A stretch of DNA of 64,000 nt from Flavobacterium hibernum (GTDB taxonomy: Bacteria; Bacteroidota; Bacteroidia; Flavobacteriales; Flavobacteriaceae), in NCBI RefSeq assembly GCF_000832125.1, contig NZ_JPRK01000008.1:124001-188000 (forward strand), read 5' to 3'. Below the pieces are notes generated by a model. That model did not search any database. It was given only the letters and a program-made list of their open reading frames with translations, and had not been told where the DNA came from. This document shows, piece after piece, positions 18,071-25,787 of the stretch; the stretch's first letter is position 1, and every line of letters begins with the position of its first letter. Position numbers and translations under genes: made by a program.

Positions 18071-18610
18071 ATGAAAACATTCAAATTAGTACCCGTTTTT
18101 TTGCTTTTGATACTAGCCTCTTGCAGCACTGTTAGTGTTTACTCTGATTACGATAAAAACGTAGATTTTGCTCCTTATAAAACCTATGCTTTTTTTAAGC
18201 CTGGAATTGACAAGGTCGAAATTTCTGATTTGGATAAAAGACGTATTCTACGTGCTATAGATGAGCAAATGCAAGCCAAAGGTTTAACCAAAAGCGACAA
18301 TCCTGATTTATTAATTAACATTTTTACTAAAGCAAGAGAGCAAGTTAATGTAAACCAGTTTAGCGCCGGATGGGGTTACGGTTGGGGTTGGGGATGGAAT
18401 CCTTACATGATGTACGGAGGAAACCAAACTACCGTTTCTACTTCTACAGAAGGAACTTTATTCATTGATTTTATTGATGCCAAAAAGAAAGAAATGATCT
18501 GGCAAGGTGAAGGTGTACGAACCTTAACCAAAAACGTAGATAAAAAAGATGCAAAAGTTGCCGAGTTTGTTGCTAAAATTTTAGCACAATATCCTCCGGT
18601 AAAAAAATAA
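18071..18610 (+). CDS. DUF4136 lipoprotein
   Basis: A 179-residue lipoprotein (signal ending LASC). The DUF4136 fold starts with VYSDYDKNVDFAPYKTYAFF and continues through ILRAIDEQMQAKGL and DLLINIFTKAREQ. A Gly/Trp/Tyr-rich insert (WGYGWGWGWNP) precedes GTLFIDFIDAKKKEMIWQGEGV. These are typical DUF4136 features; the family is of unknown function and anchored in the envelope. A repeat word (TTGAGCGAAGTCGAAAGGC) lies in the gap after hutU. The gene stands just before the ilvA leader promoter. Confidence 0.85.
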   Translation: MKTFKLVPVFLLLILASCSTVSVYSDYDKNVDFAPYKTYAFFKPGIDKVEISDLDKRRILRAIDEQMQAKGLTKSDNPDLLINIFTKAREQVNVNQFSAGWGYGWGWGWNPYMMYGGNQTTVSTSTEGTLFIDFIDAKKKEMIWQGEGVRTLTKNVDKKDAKVAEFVAKILAQYPPVKK

Positions 18611-18614
18611 TTAA

Positions 18615-18622
18615 TACATTTG
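18615..18622 (+). promoter_or_regulatory. -7 box for ilvA leader transcript
   Basis: TACATTTG is an exact TAnnTTTG match, immediately after the DUF4136 stop and 17 bases before the leader-peptide ATG. It places the transcription start ahead of the Ile-rich ORF. Confidence 0.65.
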
Positions 18623-18639
18623 CGATTCAATTATCTAAA

Positions 18640-18696
18640 ATGAAAAACTTAAATATCATTATTATCTCTATTAATATTATTGCTATTCAGCAATAA
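18640..18696 (+). CDS. Isoleucine-rich leader peptide of ilvA (putative)
   Basis: An 18-codon ORF, MKNLNIIIISINIIAIQQ, with 8 Ile codons, ending in tandem stops (taa tag). Its position fits a leader: a -7 box 17 bases upstream, a rho-independent terminator about 45 bases downstream, and then threonine ammonia-lyase, the first committed enzyme of isoleucine synthesis. The last codons (18676-18697) also form a perfect 9-bp hairpin, ATTATTGCT/AGCAATAAT. Stalling at Ile codons would open this hairpin and leave GTGAGGT (18699-18705) free. I see no named family; the peptide itself is probably not functional. Confidence 0.7.
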   Translation: MKNLNIIIISINIIAIQQ

Positions 18697-18770
18697 TAGT
18701 GAGGTATTATATAAATAAGTAAACAAAATACAATTTATTAAACCTCCCAAATCGGGAGGTTTTTTATTTT
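18676..18770 (+). promoter_or_regulatory. Candidate isoleucine transcription attenuator
   Basis: Parts in order: pause hairpin 18676-18697; GAGGT at 18701-18705, able to pair with ACCTC at 18742-18746 as a short antiterminator; terminator 18741-18761 (AACCTCCC/GGGAGGTT) with a T-rich tail. A ribosome at the leader stop would cover GAGGT and let the terminator form. A ribosome stalled on Ile codons would not. The antiterminator helix is short (5 bp plus scattered pairs), the weakest part of the model. Confidence 0.6.
18741..18770 (+). terminator. Leader terminator upstream of ilvA
   Basis: AACCTCCC, loop AAATC, GGGAGGTT, then TTTTTATTTT. It is a textbook rho-independent terminator placed before, not after, a gene. 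It follows only the leader ORF. Confidence 0.85.
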
Positions 18771-18778
18771 AATTATTT

Positions 18779-18840
18779 TGCCACAGATTTCACGGATTCT
18801 CACAGATTAAAAATTCTTATAATCTTTTTAATCTGTGGCA
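18779..18840. repeat. Palindromic intergenic repeat (cacagatt type)
   Basis: Outer arms TGCCACAGATT and AATCTGTGGCA (11 bp). The inner hairpin CACAGATTAAAAA (18801-18813) pairs with TTTTTAATCTGTG (18825-18837). The CACAGATT word occurs twice directly and once inverted, the same layout as the ends of the GxxExxY cassette at 34773-35339. It lies between the attenuator and ilvA. Confidence 0.7.
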
Positions 18841-18860
18841 AGAAACAACAACATAAAATT

Positions 18861-20105
18861 ATGAATCTATTTAACGAAGTACTTGCTGCCAAAAAGCAAC
18901 TGGAAAATGTAGTTGCCGCTACTCCACTCACACAAAATCTCAACCTTTCGGATGAATTTAAATCTACAATTTTATTAAAAAGAGAAGATTTACAAATTGT
19001 ACGATCGTATAAAATTAGAGGTGCTTACAACAAAATTTCTTCGCTAAATGATACCGAAAAAGCAATTGGAATTGTTTGCGCCAGCGCGGGAAACCATGCA
19101 CAAGGCGTAGCATACTCTTGTAATCTGTTAAAGATAAACGGCAAAATTTACATGCCTAAAACCACTCCAAAACAAAAAGTAAAACAGGTACAACTATTTG
19201 GGAAATCATTTGTTGAGATCGTTCTTACGGGCGATACTTTTGATGATGCTTATGCATCGGCAACTGCAGATGCAATCCAAAACTATAAAATATTTATTCA
19301 TCCTTTTGACGATGAAAAAGTAATTGCAGGTCAGGGAACTGTTGGCTTAGAAATTCTTGAAAGCTTTAAAGAACCTATCGATTATGTTTTTGTTCCAATT
19401 GGCGGCGGCGGATTAGCTTCTGGTTTATCTGAAGTTTTTAAACATTTGAGTCCAAATACCAAAATCATTGGAGTTGAACCAAAAGGTGCTCCATCCATGA
19501 AAACTTCTATTGAAGAAAACAAAAATACAGCCTTAAAAACAATAGACAAATTTGTTGATGGCGCTGCCGTAAAACAAGTTGGCGACCTCACTTTTGAAAT
19601 CTGTCGTAATAATCTGGATGATATTATCCTCGTTCCCGAAGGCAAAGTATGCACTACCATTTTACGTTTGTATAATGAAGAAGCAATGGTTGTAGAACCT
19701 GCCGGAGCATTAACAATTGCAGCACTGGATTTTTATAAAGACAAAATTAAAGGCAAAAATGTAGTTTGCGTTGTAAGCGGAAGCAACAATGATATTGAAA
19801 GAACTGCCGAAATAAAAGAACGTTCATTACTTTATGAAGGTTTAATGCATTATTTTATGATTCAGTTTCCGCAACGTCCCGGAGCTTTAAAAGAATTTGT
19901 AAACAATATTTTAGGACCTGACGATGACATCACTTATTTTCAGTTTGCCAAGAAAAACAGTCGAGAAGTGGGTTCTGTAGTAGTTGGATTAGAATTAAAA
20001 AACAAAAAAGACATTCAGGCAATTAAAATGAATATGACCAAAAACGGTTTTGAGTTTCAATATTTAAACGACAAGCACGATCTATTTGCGCAGTTAATTG
20101 GATAA
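18861..20105 (+). CDS. ilvA: Threonine ammonia-lyase (threonine dehydratase), biosynthetic
   Basis: Deaminates threonine to 2-oxobutanoate, the entry step of isoleucine synthesis; cytoplasmic, PLP enzyme. The 414-residue product has Lys51 in RSYKIRGAYNK, CASAGNHAQGVAYSC near residue 75, the phosphate loop PIGGGGLASGL and the VSGSNNDIER block. The C-terminal part from about 330 (IQFPQRPGALKEFVNNIL) is a single ACT-like regulatory domain, as in the shorter IlvA form, so allosteric feedback is expected. An Ile-rich leader and terminator precede it, suggesting transcriptional feedback as well. No other ilv or leu genes are visible, so this copy stands alone. Confidence 0.95.
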   Translation: MNLFNEVLAAKKQLENVVAATPLTQNLNLSDEFKSTILLKREDLQIVRSYKIRGAYNKISSLNDTEKAIGIVCASAGNHAQGVAYSCNLLKINGKIYMPKTTPKQKVKQVQLFGKSFVEIVLTGDTFDDAYASATADAIQNYKIFIHPFDDEKVIAGQGTVGLEILESFKEPIDYVFVPIGGGGLASGLSEVFKHLSPNTKIIGVEPKGAPSMKTSIEENKNTALKTIDKFVDGAAVKQVGDLTFEICRNNLDDIILVPEGKVCTTILRLYNEEAMVVEPAGALTIAALDFYKDKIKGKNVVCVVSGSNNDIERTAEIKERSLLYEGLMHYFMIQFPQRPGALKEFVNNILGPDDDITYFQFAKKNSREVGSVVVGLELKNKKDIQAIKMNMTKNGFEFQYLNDKHDLFAQLIG

Positions 20106-20153
20106 AAAAAAGTTAAATGATAATTATCAGAAAACAAAGACTCAGTTGTATTG

Positions 20154-20161
20154 TATTTTTG
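20154..20161 (+). promoter_or_regulatory. -7 box for truncated haemoglobin gene
   Basis: TATTTTTG, an exact match ending 25 bases before the chosen ATG. It overlaps the longer alternative start, which argues against that start. Confidence 0.6.
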
Positions 20162-20186
20162 CCATCTGAATTTTATACCAAAGAAA

Positions 20187-20570
20187 ATGGCAACTCAAGA
20201 TATTTCAAGCTTAGGCGATATTAAACTTTTAGTAAATACTTTTTATGCAAAAGTGCAGGACGACGATTTGATAGGTCCAATTTTTAACCAAAAAATGTTA
20301 GGAAGATGGCCTGAACATCTCGAAAAAATGTACCGCTTTTGGCAGACTATTTTATTAGAAGAACACACTTATTCTGGAAGTCCATTTCCTCCACATAAAC
20401 AACTACCAATAGATCAAGCTCATTTTGATCGCTGGATGGAAATTTTTACTTCGACTGTAGATTTTTTATTTGTTGGAAAATTAGCCGAAGAAGCAAAAGT
20501 TAGAGCGGCAAATATGGCATATATGTTCAATTATAAAATTGAATATTTTAGAAATGCTGAAAAACAATAA
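20187..20570 (+). CDS. Group III truncated haemoglobin
   Basis: A small haem protein of 127 residues. The start MATQDIS at 20187 is chosen because the longer frame overlaps the promoter -7 box. Family blocks: DIKLLVNTFYAKVQDDDLIGPIF, WPEHLEKMYRFWQTILLE and YSGSPFPPHKQLPI. The probable proximal haem ligand is His79 in AHFDRWMEIF. Group III globins have been linked to oxygen or nitric oxide chemistry in other bacteria; the role here is not shown by context. It is a single gene between ilvA and the hydroxylase and is cytoplasmic. Confidence 0.9.
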   Translation: MATQDISSLGDIKLLVNTFYAKVQDDDLIGPIFNQKMLGRWPEHLEKMYRFWQTILLEEHTYSGSPFPPHKQLPIDQAHFDRWMEIFTSTVDFLFVGKLAEEAKVRAANMAYMFNYKIEYFRNAEKQ

Positions 20571-20683
20571 ATTAATTCGAAAAAAGCAAAAAATATCATT
20601 TCGAATAAAACTTTTGTGATTATTATCACAAAAAAGGTAGCTTAAATTCGTAATTTTACAATCTAATCTACAACGTTTTCAAG

Positions 20684-22441
20684 ATGAATGCAAGCATTGA
20701 AACAAATCCATTATTAGAGCGATTGCCTAAACATTTAAAGCAATTTATTAAGCCACAAGATTATAGCGATTACACGCCCATTAATCAGGCGGTTTGGCGA
20801 TACGTAATGCGCAAAAATGTAGATTATTTATCAAAAGTAGCACATAGCTCGTATTTAGACGGTTTACGCAAAACTGGAATCGAGATTGATTCTATTCCAA
20901 GTATGTACGGAATGAATAGAATTCTGACTGAAATTGGCTGGGCTGCTGTTGCCGTTGACGGATTTATTCCGCCAAATGCATTTATGGAATTTCAGGCTTA
21001 CAACGTTTTGGTTATTGCCTCAGATATTCGTCAATTAGAACATATAGAATATACACCAGCACCGGATATTATTCACGAAGGTGCAGGCCATGCTCCTATT
21101 ATTGCAAATCCTGAATATGCTGAGTATTTGCGCCGTTTTGGTGAAATTGGTTGTAAAGCGATTTCATCTCATAAAGATTATCAAATGTACGAAGCGATTC
21201 GTTTGCTTTCGATTTTGAAAGAGGCGGAAGATACACCTCAGGAAAAAATTGATGAAGCCGAAAAAGCGGTTGCCGATTTACAAAATAATATGGGCGAATT
21301 GTCTGAAATGGCTCAGATTCGAAATCTACATTGGTGGACTGTTGAATATGGCTTGATTGGAACTGTCGAAGACCCTAAAATATACGGTGCAGGATTACTT
21401 TCGTCTATTGGTGAAAGTGCTTGGTGCATGACCGATAACGTGAAGAAAATTCCTTATGACATCTCGGCCGCGAATCAAAATTTTGATATTACGCAGTTAC
21501 AACCTCAACTTTATGTTACGCCTAATTTTTCTTATTTAAGTTTGATTCTGGAAGAATTTGCCAATAAAATGGCGTTGAGAACCGGAGGTATTTCTGGAAT
21601 TCAAAAACTAATTCATTCTAACGCTTTAGGGACTATTGAATTGAGTACTGGTTTACAAATCTCAGGTGTTTTTACAAATGTTGAAGAAGAGGAAGGAAAA
21701 CCTGTTTACATTCAAACCACAGGAAAAACGGCTTTATCTTATCGTGAAAAAGAATTAGTTGGTCACGGAACTTTAACGCATCCACACGGATTTGGAAGCC
21801 CGATTGGGAAACTGAAAGGCTTTAATTTAGCGATTGAAGATATGAGCCCGAAAGATTTACAAGCGTATAGTATCGTCGAAAACGAAACTGTAAAATTGGA
21901 ATTTGAAGGCAATATTATTGTTGAAGGTGAAATTATTACTGGTTCGAGAAACTTACACGGAGAAATTATTTTAATCAGTTTTAGAAATTGTACCGTTACT
22001 CACGGCGAAACAGTTTTGTTTGCGCCAGAATGGGGTAATTATGATATGGCAATTGGTAAAAAAGTTGTTTCTGCTTTTTCCGGTCCAGCCGATGTGAATA
22101 GCTTTGACCTTATAAATACAGTTCCAAAAACTACTACTATAAAAGCAAAACACTCAGAAGAGCGTGATGATTTAGAAGTTCTTTATCAAACAGTTCGCCT
22201 GATTAGAGAAAATAAAGATTCTAAATCTGAGCTAAAAGCTGTCTTTGAAAAACTTCAAAAAAATCATACTAACGATTGGTTGCTTTCTGTTGAAATTGCA
22301 GAACTTTTGAAAGATTCTGATGAAAAACAACTTTTACAGGAAGTATTGGTTTATCTGGATCAATTGAAAATAAAACGTCCTGAAGTGGCGCATTTAATTT
22401 CTGGAGGTTTAGATTTGATTTTTGATAAAGAGAAATGCTAA
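20684..22441 (+). CDS. Aromatic amino acid hydroxylase (phenylalanine 4-monooxygenase type), long form
   Basis: A pterin-dependent non-haem iron hydroxylase, probably converting phenylalanine to tyrosine. The 585-residue product has the catalytic region in its first 330 residues. The iron triad is visible: His131 and His136 in PDIIHEGAGHAPI, and Glu221 in WWTVEYGLIG. The usual single-domain bacterial enzyme has about 260-300 residues, so roughly 250 C-terminal residues are extra. They begin GISGIQKLIHSNALGTIELSTGLQISGVF, pass through a beta-rich region and end in helices. I do not recognise that part. Similar long forms are annotated in Bacteroidetes. No pterin recycling gene is adjacent. Substrate choice among aromatic amino acids is inference. 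Confidence 0.9.
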   Translation: MNASIETNPLLERLPKHLKQFIKPQDYSDYTPINQAVWRYVMRKNVDYLSKVAHSSYLDGLRKTGIEIDSIPSMYGMNRILTEIGWAAVAVDGFIPPNAFMEFQAYNVLVIASDIRQLEHIEYTPAPDIIHEGAGHAPIIANPEYAEYLRRFGEIGCKAISSHKDYQMYEAIRLLSILKEAEDTPQEKIDEAEKAVADLQNNMGELSEMAQIRNLHWWTVEYGLIGTVEDPKIYGAGLLSSIGESAWCMTDNVKKIPYDISAANQNFDITQLQPQLYVTPNFSYLSLILEEFANKMALRTGGISGIQKLIHSNALGTIELSTGLQISGVFTNVEEEEGKPVYIQTTGKTALSYREKELVGHGTLTHPHGFGSPIGKLKGFNLAIEDMSPKDLQAYSIVENETVKLEFEGNIIVEGEIITGSRNLHGEIILISFRNCTVTHGETVLFAPEWGNYDMAIGKKVVSAFSGPADVNSFDLINTVPKTTTIKAKHSEERDDLEVLYQTVRLIRENKDSKSELKAVFEKLQKNHTNDWLLSVEIAELLKDSDEKQLLQEVLVYLDQLKIKRPEVAHLISGGLDLIFDKEKC

Positions 22442-22450
22442 AACTATAGT

Positions 22451-22553
22451 TTGTCATTTCGACCGAAGAGAGAAATCACACCTAATAGACCGAGATTAAA
22501 AACTTTCTTTGTCGAGTTTCTTTTGTGATGTCTCTCTTCGGTCGAAATGACAA
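22451..22553. repeat. Interspersed palindromic repeat (TTGTCATTTCGACCGAAG type)
   Basis: Two 30-base arms, 22451-22480 and 22524-22553, are inverted copies with one mismatch; the core is TTGTCATTTCGACCGAAGAG. They are 43 bases apart. A degenerate single arm is seen near 4759-4777. It lies just after the hydroxylase stop. Confidence 0.8.
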
Positions 22554-22573
22554 GTTTGCAAAAAAGCTATGAC

Positions 22574-22637
22574 CTCTGAACCTTTGTCACTTTGAACCTT
22601 TGTTACTCTGAACCTTTGTTACTCTGAACCTCTAAAC
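22574..22637. repeat. Tandem 16-base repeat
   Basis: Three near-perfect copies and one partial copy of CTCTGAACCTTTGTTA in a row (22574, 22590, 22606, 22622). A related pair of words occurs at about 45800-45821. It ends near the DUF4230 stop codon. Confidence 0.8.
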
Positions 22638-22643
22638 CTCAAT

Positions 22644-23273
22644 TTACAACTTTAAATCCTGATTCAATTCTTTTTCAGATTCGATAGTTTTTCCGTTGTA
22701 TTGTAGTTTCCAACCCATAGAATTGGTTAAAATTAAAATTTTAGACAATTCGCTGATTAGTCTGTTTTGCGCGTTTGTTTTAAGTGTAGAATTTTCAATC
22801 TTTTTAGCCAAATTTGCTTTTACAGATTTATTTATTTTATTGTAATCGTCTCCTGTAAACGGATTCAGTTTACTTTGTTCTACATCATAAAACTGAATAT
22901 CGGGATTGATTGTAATTTCTTCTTTTGGAATATTTAAAATCGTGATTGTTTTGTTCTTCTCGTCAATATCATATTTCATTTTATGCAAATCATACGCTAC
23001 GGTAACATTTGCATTAACAACCACTAGAGCTTTCTTCTCAAAAGAAACCATATCCATTAAATATTTCTGCTGATTTTTATAGGTTATAACTTCAGAGAAA
23101 TGTCCTTCGGTAACTACCAATTTACCAACGTTCAAGATTTGTTGTTGAATTAAATTGGTGTTATAATCGATTGTAGAATCGTCGGCTTTTTTGAATTCGC
23201 AATATTTGAAAGCCAAAATAATGGCTAAAACAATAACTCCGATTCCTATAATTCTTTTGACTAAGTTTTGCAT
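22644..23273 (-). CDS. DUF4230 membrane-anchored protein
   Basis: A 209-residue protein with one N-terminal membrane segment (about residues 7-23, RIIGIGVIVLAIILAF) and an extracytoplasmic domain. Typical DUF4230 blocks are QQQILNVGKLVVTEGHFSEVITYK, MVSFEKKALVVVNANVTVAYDL and LNIPKEEITINPDIQFYDVEQS. A C-terminal helical stretch follows (NAQNRLISELSKILILTNSMGWKL). The family is widespread and uncharacterised. It lies downstream of tamL on the same strand but is separated by a palindromic repeat, so co-transcription is uncertain. Confidence 0.85.
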   Translation of the reverse strand: MQNLVKRIIGIGVIVLAIILAFKYCEFKKADDSTIDYNTNLIQQQILNVGKLVVTEGHFSEVITYKNQQKYLMDMVSFEKKALVVVNANVTVAYDLHKMKYDIDEKNKTITILNIPKEEITINPDIQFYDVEQSKLNPFTGDDYNKINKSVKANLAKKIENSTLKTNAQNRLISELSKILILTNSMGWKLQYNGKTIESEKELNQDLKL

Positions 23274-23338
23274 TCTATTAAATTGTTTAGACGAATTTAC
23301 TTCTTTTTTTTATTTTTACATGGCATGAATTATTATTC

Positions 23339-23472
23339 TTTTGCCACGAATTTCACGAATTTTCACTAATGCTTTGTCTATAATTTATTAATGATACGAA
23401 TTTAAAATTTGTGAAATTACTTATTATACACAAACTGCGAATTAGTGAAAATTCGTGAAATTCGTGGCAAAA
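23339..23472. repeat. 134-base palindromic element with 32-bp perfect inverted ends
   Basis: Left arm 23339-23370 and right arm 23441-23472 are perfect inverted copies of 32 bases (outer part TTTTGCCACGAATTTCACGA). The 70-base centre is AT-rich with weaker inverted words (gatacgaatttaaaatttgtga). Each arm repeats the word CACGAATTT. No gene lies inside. It resembles a MITE or a REP-type element. Confidence 0.8.
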
Positions 23473-23488
23473 AAACATCAAAAATTTT

Positions 23489-25783
23489 CTAAAAAGGATA
23501 TCCAATTGCGATATTAAGTATCAGGTTTTCTTTACGCCACGGGCCGCTTCCAAAATTAATATCGTCAATTACCCATCGATCTCCTTGAGGCAAATACGGT
23601 TTTCTAAGTGGGAATGCTAAATCTGTTCGTAAAACAAAAAACGATAGATCGAAACGTAAACCTGCTCCTGCACCTACGGCAATATCCTTCATGAAATCTT
23701 TAGTAATTTCTCCGCCAGGTTTATTTGGATCGGCATTCATAAGCCAAATATTTCCCGCATCGACAAATACTGCACCACGAACAATACTAAATAATTTCGC
23801 TCTGTATTCTGTACTAAATTCAAGTTTTAAATCTCCTGATTGATCTGGCAAAAACGAATTATCTGTTTTTGTATTTAAATAACTTCCCGGTCCAATTGAT
23901 CTCGCTCTAAAGGCTCGAATACTATTGGTTCCTCCAACTACAAATTGTTTTGATGTTGGCAGAGCACCAGAATTCCCGTATGGAATTCCAATTCCTAAAA
24001 TGATTCTGCTCGCTAGTTCACTATTCTTAGTAAGTTTTAGGTAATGTCTAAAATCACCTCTCATTTTTACATATTGACTAAACGGAACGTCGAATATTTT
24101 TATAGTGTCATTCTTTTTGACATTTGCGCCTGTTGCCAACCCTGTTATGTTTCCTGCCAAATCTAAATCTCCACTAAAATAAAACGTATTTTTTTTACGC
24201 TTCTGCATGGTGTTCGTATACGTGAAGTTGTACGTTGGACCAAATATCAATTGTTTTTCAATTACTTTAGCCAATGATTCATCTTCTTTTATATCTGCCA
24301 AATACTCAGCCGTGACATGGTTTGGACTTACATATGTAACATCAATGACATTTAGCTGGTGCTCTTTTCTAATATTTTCTTTCCATAAATAACCAAAAGA
24401 GGTCTGAAAGGAATTCAAGGCATACAATTGTGTTCTGTTTTGGTATTCGTAACGCAATGTGGCTTTGGTTCTTGGCACATATTCACTCGAACCTTCGATA
24501 CGAAATGGCGTTACAAATCTAGGCCACGTCAAACTGGTTTCTGTACCTAGTTTATATATATTTTTTCCGCTATTTGCTCCTGAAAGCTGAAAATCGGCAC
24601 CACCAAAAACAGATACTGTTAGCAATTCGGCACCGCCAAATAAATTTCGGTTGTTCCAGTTTACATTAATCTCTGAACCTGTATAACTCGCTGAATTGGT
24701 TTTTCCTAAAACCTCGACACGAATAAATTTTTTCGGCAAAAGCGTCAAATAATAATAGGTATCTAAAGTATTGGGTAAACTGTCAGATAGTTTAAACTCA
24801 TTTTTTACGAAACTGAAAGTTCCGAGATTTACAAATCGGTTTAAAGTTAAATTGTGATCTTTACGGTTGTAAAGATCACCTTGTTTAAAATATATGGCAC
24901 GATCGAAAACTCTAGGATTAAACGTATTTGCGGTGTCAATAATTGTAAAATCTTTATATTGTACAATGTCTTCTTTTCGATATTTCACACTATCTTTTGA
25001 AAGTGTAAAATTAGGATACACAACAATTTTATTAATCTTATATGAAGTAAGTGCTTTTGGCGGCGTATCGGCTTTTATTACCAATCTAATTTTTACTTCA
25101 TAATCTCCTTTAGTACTGTCCACCTGAGCTAAAATATAATCAGGATTAAAATAATAATATCCTTTTTCTTTTAGTCTGGCATCTATACGTTCGCGTTCGG
25201 CTTTAATAACATCCAAATCATAAGGTCTACCTACTTTTAATAAACTTCTTCGGCTTGATCTTCCAATAATTCTTGACATTGCCAAAGAATCGTCAGGAAA
25301 AGTCACGCTTTTAATTTTATATTGCCTCTTAGGTTCAACAGTATATTCTGCAGTTACTCTTTTATTACTAACAGTGGAATCTGAACTTACACGGGTTTTA
25401 AAATAACCTTTGTTTTCTGTAAAATTTCGCAAAACAGATGCATTATAATCTAAATCGACTTTACTAAAAAGCACTGGCGGTTCACCAACTTTAGTCCGCA
25501 ACCAATATCGAATTCCTTTTTGTTTTTTGGGTTCGCCTGCAATATTGTAAAACCATAATTTAGGTCGCAATCCTAAAAATTGTTTATTGGGTAAAGGGCG
25601 CAACAAAGCGGTAAGATTTGCTTCTAATTCTTTTTTTTCTTTCTTTGTTATAATGGTATCCTTTATTGTAACAGAACCTCCTGTGTACAACAAATCGCCT
25701 TTAGGCAGGTATTTTGTATTGCTGCATCCAAAAACAAAAAATAAGGATATCGCAATAAAACATCTGATACATTTTGTTTTCAT
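23489..25783 (-). CDS. tamL: TamL-type outer membrane assembly lipoprotein (BamA/TamA family)
   Basis: An Omp85-family protein of about 764 residues, counted from the ATG at 25783. This start gives a clean lipoprotein signal ending VFGC (Cys20) and lies 5 bases after the tamB stop; an ATG at 25804 would overlap tamB. After the anchor come POTRA-like repeats (VEPKRQYKIKSVTFPDDS, ARLKEKGYYYFNPDYILAQVD). The C-terminal 16-stranded barrel includes FVVGGTNSIRAFRARSIGPGS, with the conserved strand loop GGTNSIRAFR. Lipidated TamA relatives called TamL are found in Bacteroidetes beside tamB, as here, and the pair is thought to insert proteins or move lipids at the outer membrane. The last residues, LNIAIGYPF, end in the aromatic residue usual for barrel proteins. 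Confidence 0.9.
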   Translation of the reverse strand: MKTKCIRCFIAISLFFVFGCSNTKYLPKGDLLYTGGSVTIKDTIITKKEKKELEANLTALLRPLPNKQFLGLRPKLWFYNIAGEPKKQKGIRYWLRTKVGEPPVLFSKVDLDYNASVLRNFTENKGYFKTRVSSDSTVSNKRVTAEYTVEPKRQYKIKSVTFPDDSLAMSRIIGRSSRRSLLKVGRPYDLDVIKAERERIDARLKEKGYYYFNPDYILAQVDSTKGDYEVKIRLVIKADTPPKALTSYKINKIVVYPNFTLSKDSVKYRKEDIVQYKDFTIIDTANTFNPRVFDRAIYFKQGDLYNRKDHNLTLNRFVNLGTFSFVKNEFKLSDSLPNTLDTYYYLTLLPKKFIRVEVLGKTNSASYTGSEINVNWNNRNLFGGAELLTVSVFGGADFQLSGANSGKNIYKLGTETSLTWPRFVTPFRIEGSSEYVPRTKATLRYEYQNRTQLYALNSFQTSFGYLWKENIRKEHQLNVIDVTYVSPNHVTAEYLADIKEDESLAKVIEKQLIFGPTYNFTYTNTMQKRKKNTFYFSGDLDLAGNITGLATGANVKKNDTIKIFDVPFSQYVKMRGDFRHYLKLTKNSELASRIILGIGIPYGNSGALPTSKQFVVGGTNSIRAFRARSIGPGSYLNTKTDNSFLPDQSGDLKLEFSTEYRAKLFSIVRGAVFVDAGNIWLMNADPNKPGGEITKDFMKDIAVGAGAGLRFDLSFFVLRTDLAFPLRKPYLPQGDRWVIDDINFGSGPWRKENLILNIAIGYPF

Positions 25784-25787
25784 ATTG

